The position numbers and the translations under genes are program-made. From assembly GCA_020025255.1 (NCBI GenBank), contig JAHHSK010000003.1, positions 1 to 58,501 of the forward strand: a stretch of DNA of 58,501 nt. Reading direction: 5' to 3'. Of the stretch, positions 58,117-58,501 are shown one piece after another (the first letter of the stretch is position 1; every line of letters starts with the position of its first letter). Source of the DNA: Ruthenibacterium sp. Its GTDB lineage: Bacteria > Bacillota > Clostridia > Oscillospirales > Ruminococcaceae. The notes beneath the pieces were generated by a model. The model was not told the DNA's origin. It searched no databases and saw only the letters and a list, made by a program, of their open reading frames with translations.

Positions 58117-58155
58117 AAGCAAAGACCGCATCAGAGCATGATGCGGTCTTTGCTT
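58117..58155 (+). terminator. Terminator of the envelope cluster; first copy of a 31-bp repeat
   Basis: A 17-bp perfect stem beginning AAGCAAAGACCGCATCA with a 5-base loop. The part from 58125 to 58155 recurs unchanged at 58397-58427. Confidence 0.88.
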
Positions 58156-58197
58156 GTAGATAAACCCCAATTCGGAAAAAGGGAGAAAATAAAATAC

Positions 58198-58232
58198 GTT
58201 CTCATTCACGGGCATGTACCGGGAATGAGAAC
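58198..58232. repeat. 10-bp inverted repeat
   Basis: GTTCTCATTC at 58198 and GAATGAGAAC at 58223, with an inner CGG/CCG pair. It has no T-run, so it is more like an operator or a mobile-repeat end than a terminator. Confidence 0.5.
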
Positions 58233-58250
58233 ACCCTGACAGAAAAAAGA

Positions 58251-58291
58251 CCCTGTTTTGTGTGCGCAGTGCGCAAAACAGGGCCTTTTTT
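58251..58291. terminator. Second terminator-like hairpin in the terminal intergenic region
   Basis: CCCTGTTTTG and CAAAACAGGG are separated by a GC-rich 13-base loop, and the right arm is followed by CCTTTTTT. Confidence 0.75.
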
Positions 58292-58367
58292 CGCCGGAAA
58301 GGAGTACTGAGGGAAACCGGAAAGCATCTTTTGCGCTGTGCGCAAAATGTGCGCCCGGTGTCCTTCA

Positions 58368-58427
58368 GAGGCTGTCGAACTTTTCGACAGTCTCATACCG
58401 CATCAGAGCATGATGCGGTCTTTGCTT
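58368..58427. repeat. Hairpin plus second copy of the 31-bp repeat
   Basis: A hairpin (GAGGCTGTCGAA with TTCGACAGTCTC, one G-U pair) at 58368-58394 is followed by a perfect 31-base repeat of the terminator at 58125-58155. The bases from 58428 to the end hold no recognisable gene. Confidence 0.7.
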
Positions 58428-58501
58428 TTTATGCGGCAAGTGGGTACCGGTCACAGCAGAACATCGGAAAGTGTTCGTTTCGGTACTTGGAATACACCGT
58501 T

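Noticed and set aside
1..58501. CRISPR array, insertion sequence, prophage or toxin-antitoxin module
   Set aside because: No regular repeat-spacer array, transposase or integrase motif, terminal inverted repeats with target duplication, or typical small toxin pair was seen on either strand.

Overview
The window looks like chromosomal DNA of an anaerobic Firmicute of the class Clostridia, most like the Oscillospiraceae/Ruminococcaceae (relatives of Faecalibacterium, Subdoligranulum or Gemmiger). The grounds are: strong AGGAGG-type ribosome binding sites with several GTG and TTG starts, moderately GC-rich genes with AT-rich sigma-A promoters, the sporulation signalling gene spoIIR, the MEP-pathway gene ispE, a GlpA/GlpB-like/DUF1667 triplet, an 'iron-sulfur scaffold + GGGtGRT protein' pair, a PadR-DUF2812 pair, and an EF-G-like GTPase fused to a YacP-type nuclease. 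No tRNA, rRNA, CRISPR array, transposase or phage gene was recognised. Taxonomy is inferred from gene content only. Layout, left half: the tail of an unknown gene, then rplM-rpsI (minus) divergent from alr plus a cysteine hydrolase (plus). A minus-strand hexosamine operon follows (galE, sugar-nucleotidyltransferase, N-acetylhexosamine 1-kinase) behind an AraC-type regulator. A second minus-strand operon carries tsaE, tsaB, rpiB, upp and a long Pro/Ala/Gln-rich membrane protein. Next come a DUF378 protein, the UPF0210/ACT pair, an Lrp-type regulator with an aminotransferase, ispE, spoIIR with a convergent overlapping histidine-kinase-like gene, gapdh, two tandem membrane-anchored SGNH hydrolases, a predicted 10-TM metal exporter and the GlpA-like operon. 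Layout, right half: a two-domain AAA+ ATPase (SpoVK/CbbX type), nagA, fba, a noncoding stretch rich in DnaA-box-like words, a small S4-like membrane protein, rlmB followed directly by a 974-residue P-type-ATPase-like protein that lacks the phosphorylated Asp, a PsiE-like protein, secA, an 81-residue conserved-looking protein, the scaffold/GGGtGRT operon, a polar amino-acid ABC transporter, two small regulators, a UPF0104/LPG-synthase-like membrane protein, the autoregulated PadR-DUF2812 operon, a Nudix hydrolase, the EF-G/YacP fusion, and a four-gene envelope-glycan cluster (PIG-L deacetylase, GT2-GtrA transferase, NAGPA-type glycosidase, membrane protein of unknown function). How the genes work together: the hexosamine genes (kinase, nucleotidyltransferase, GalE; nagA elsewhere in the window) suggest salvage of host-derived N-acetylhexosamines. 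fba and gapdh serve glycolysis. tsaE/tsaB make the t6A tRNA modification; rplM, rpsI, rlmB and the EF-G/YacP fusion concern the ribosome. The best candidates for undescribed biology are the pseudo-P-type ATPase, the EF-G/YacP fusion, the degenerate kinase-like gene under spoIIR, the degenerate-plus-active AAA+ protein and the scaffold/GGGtGRT pair. All functional calls come from reading motifs by eye; no database search was possible.
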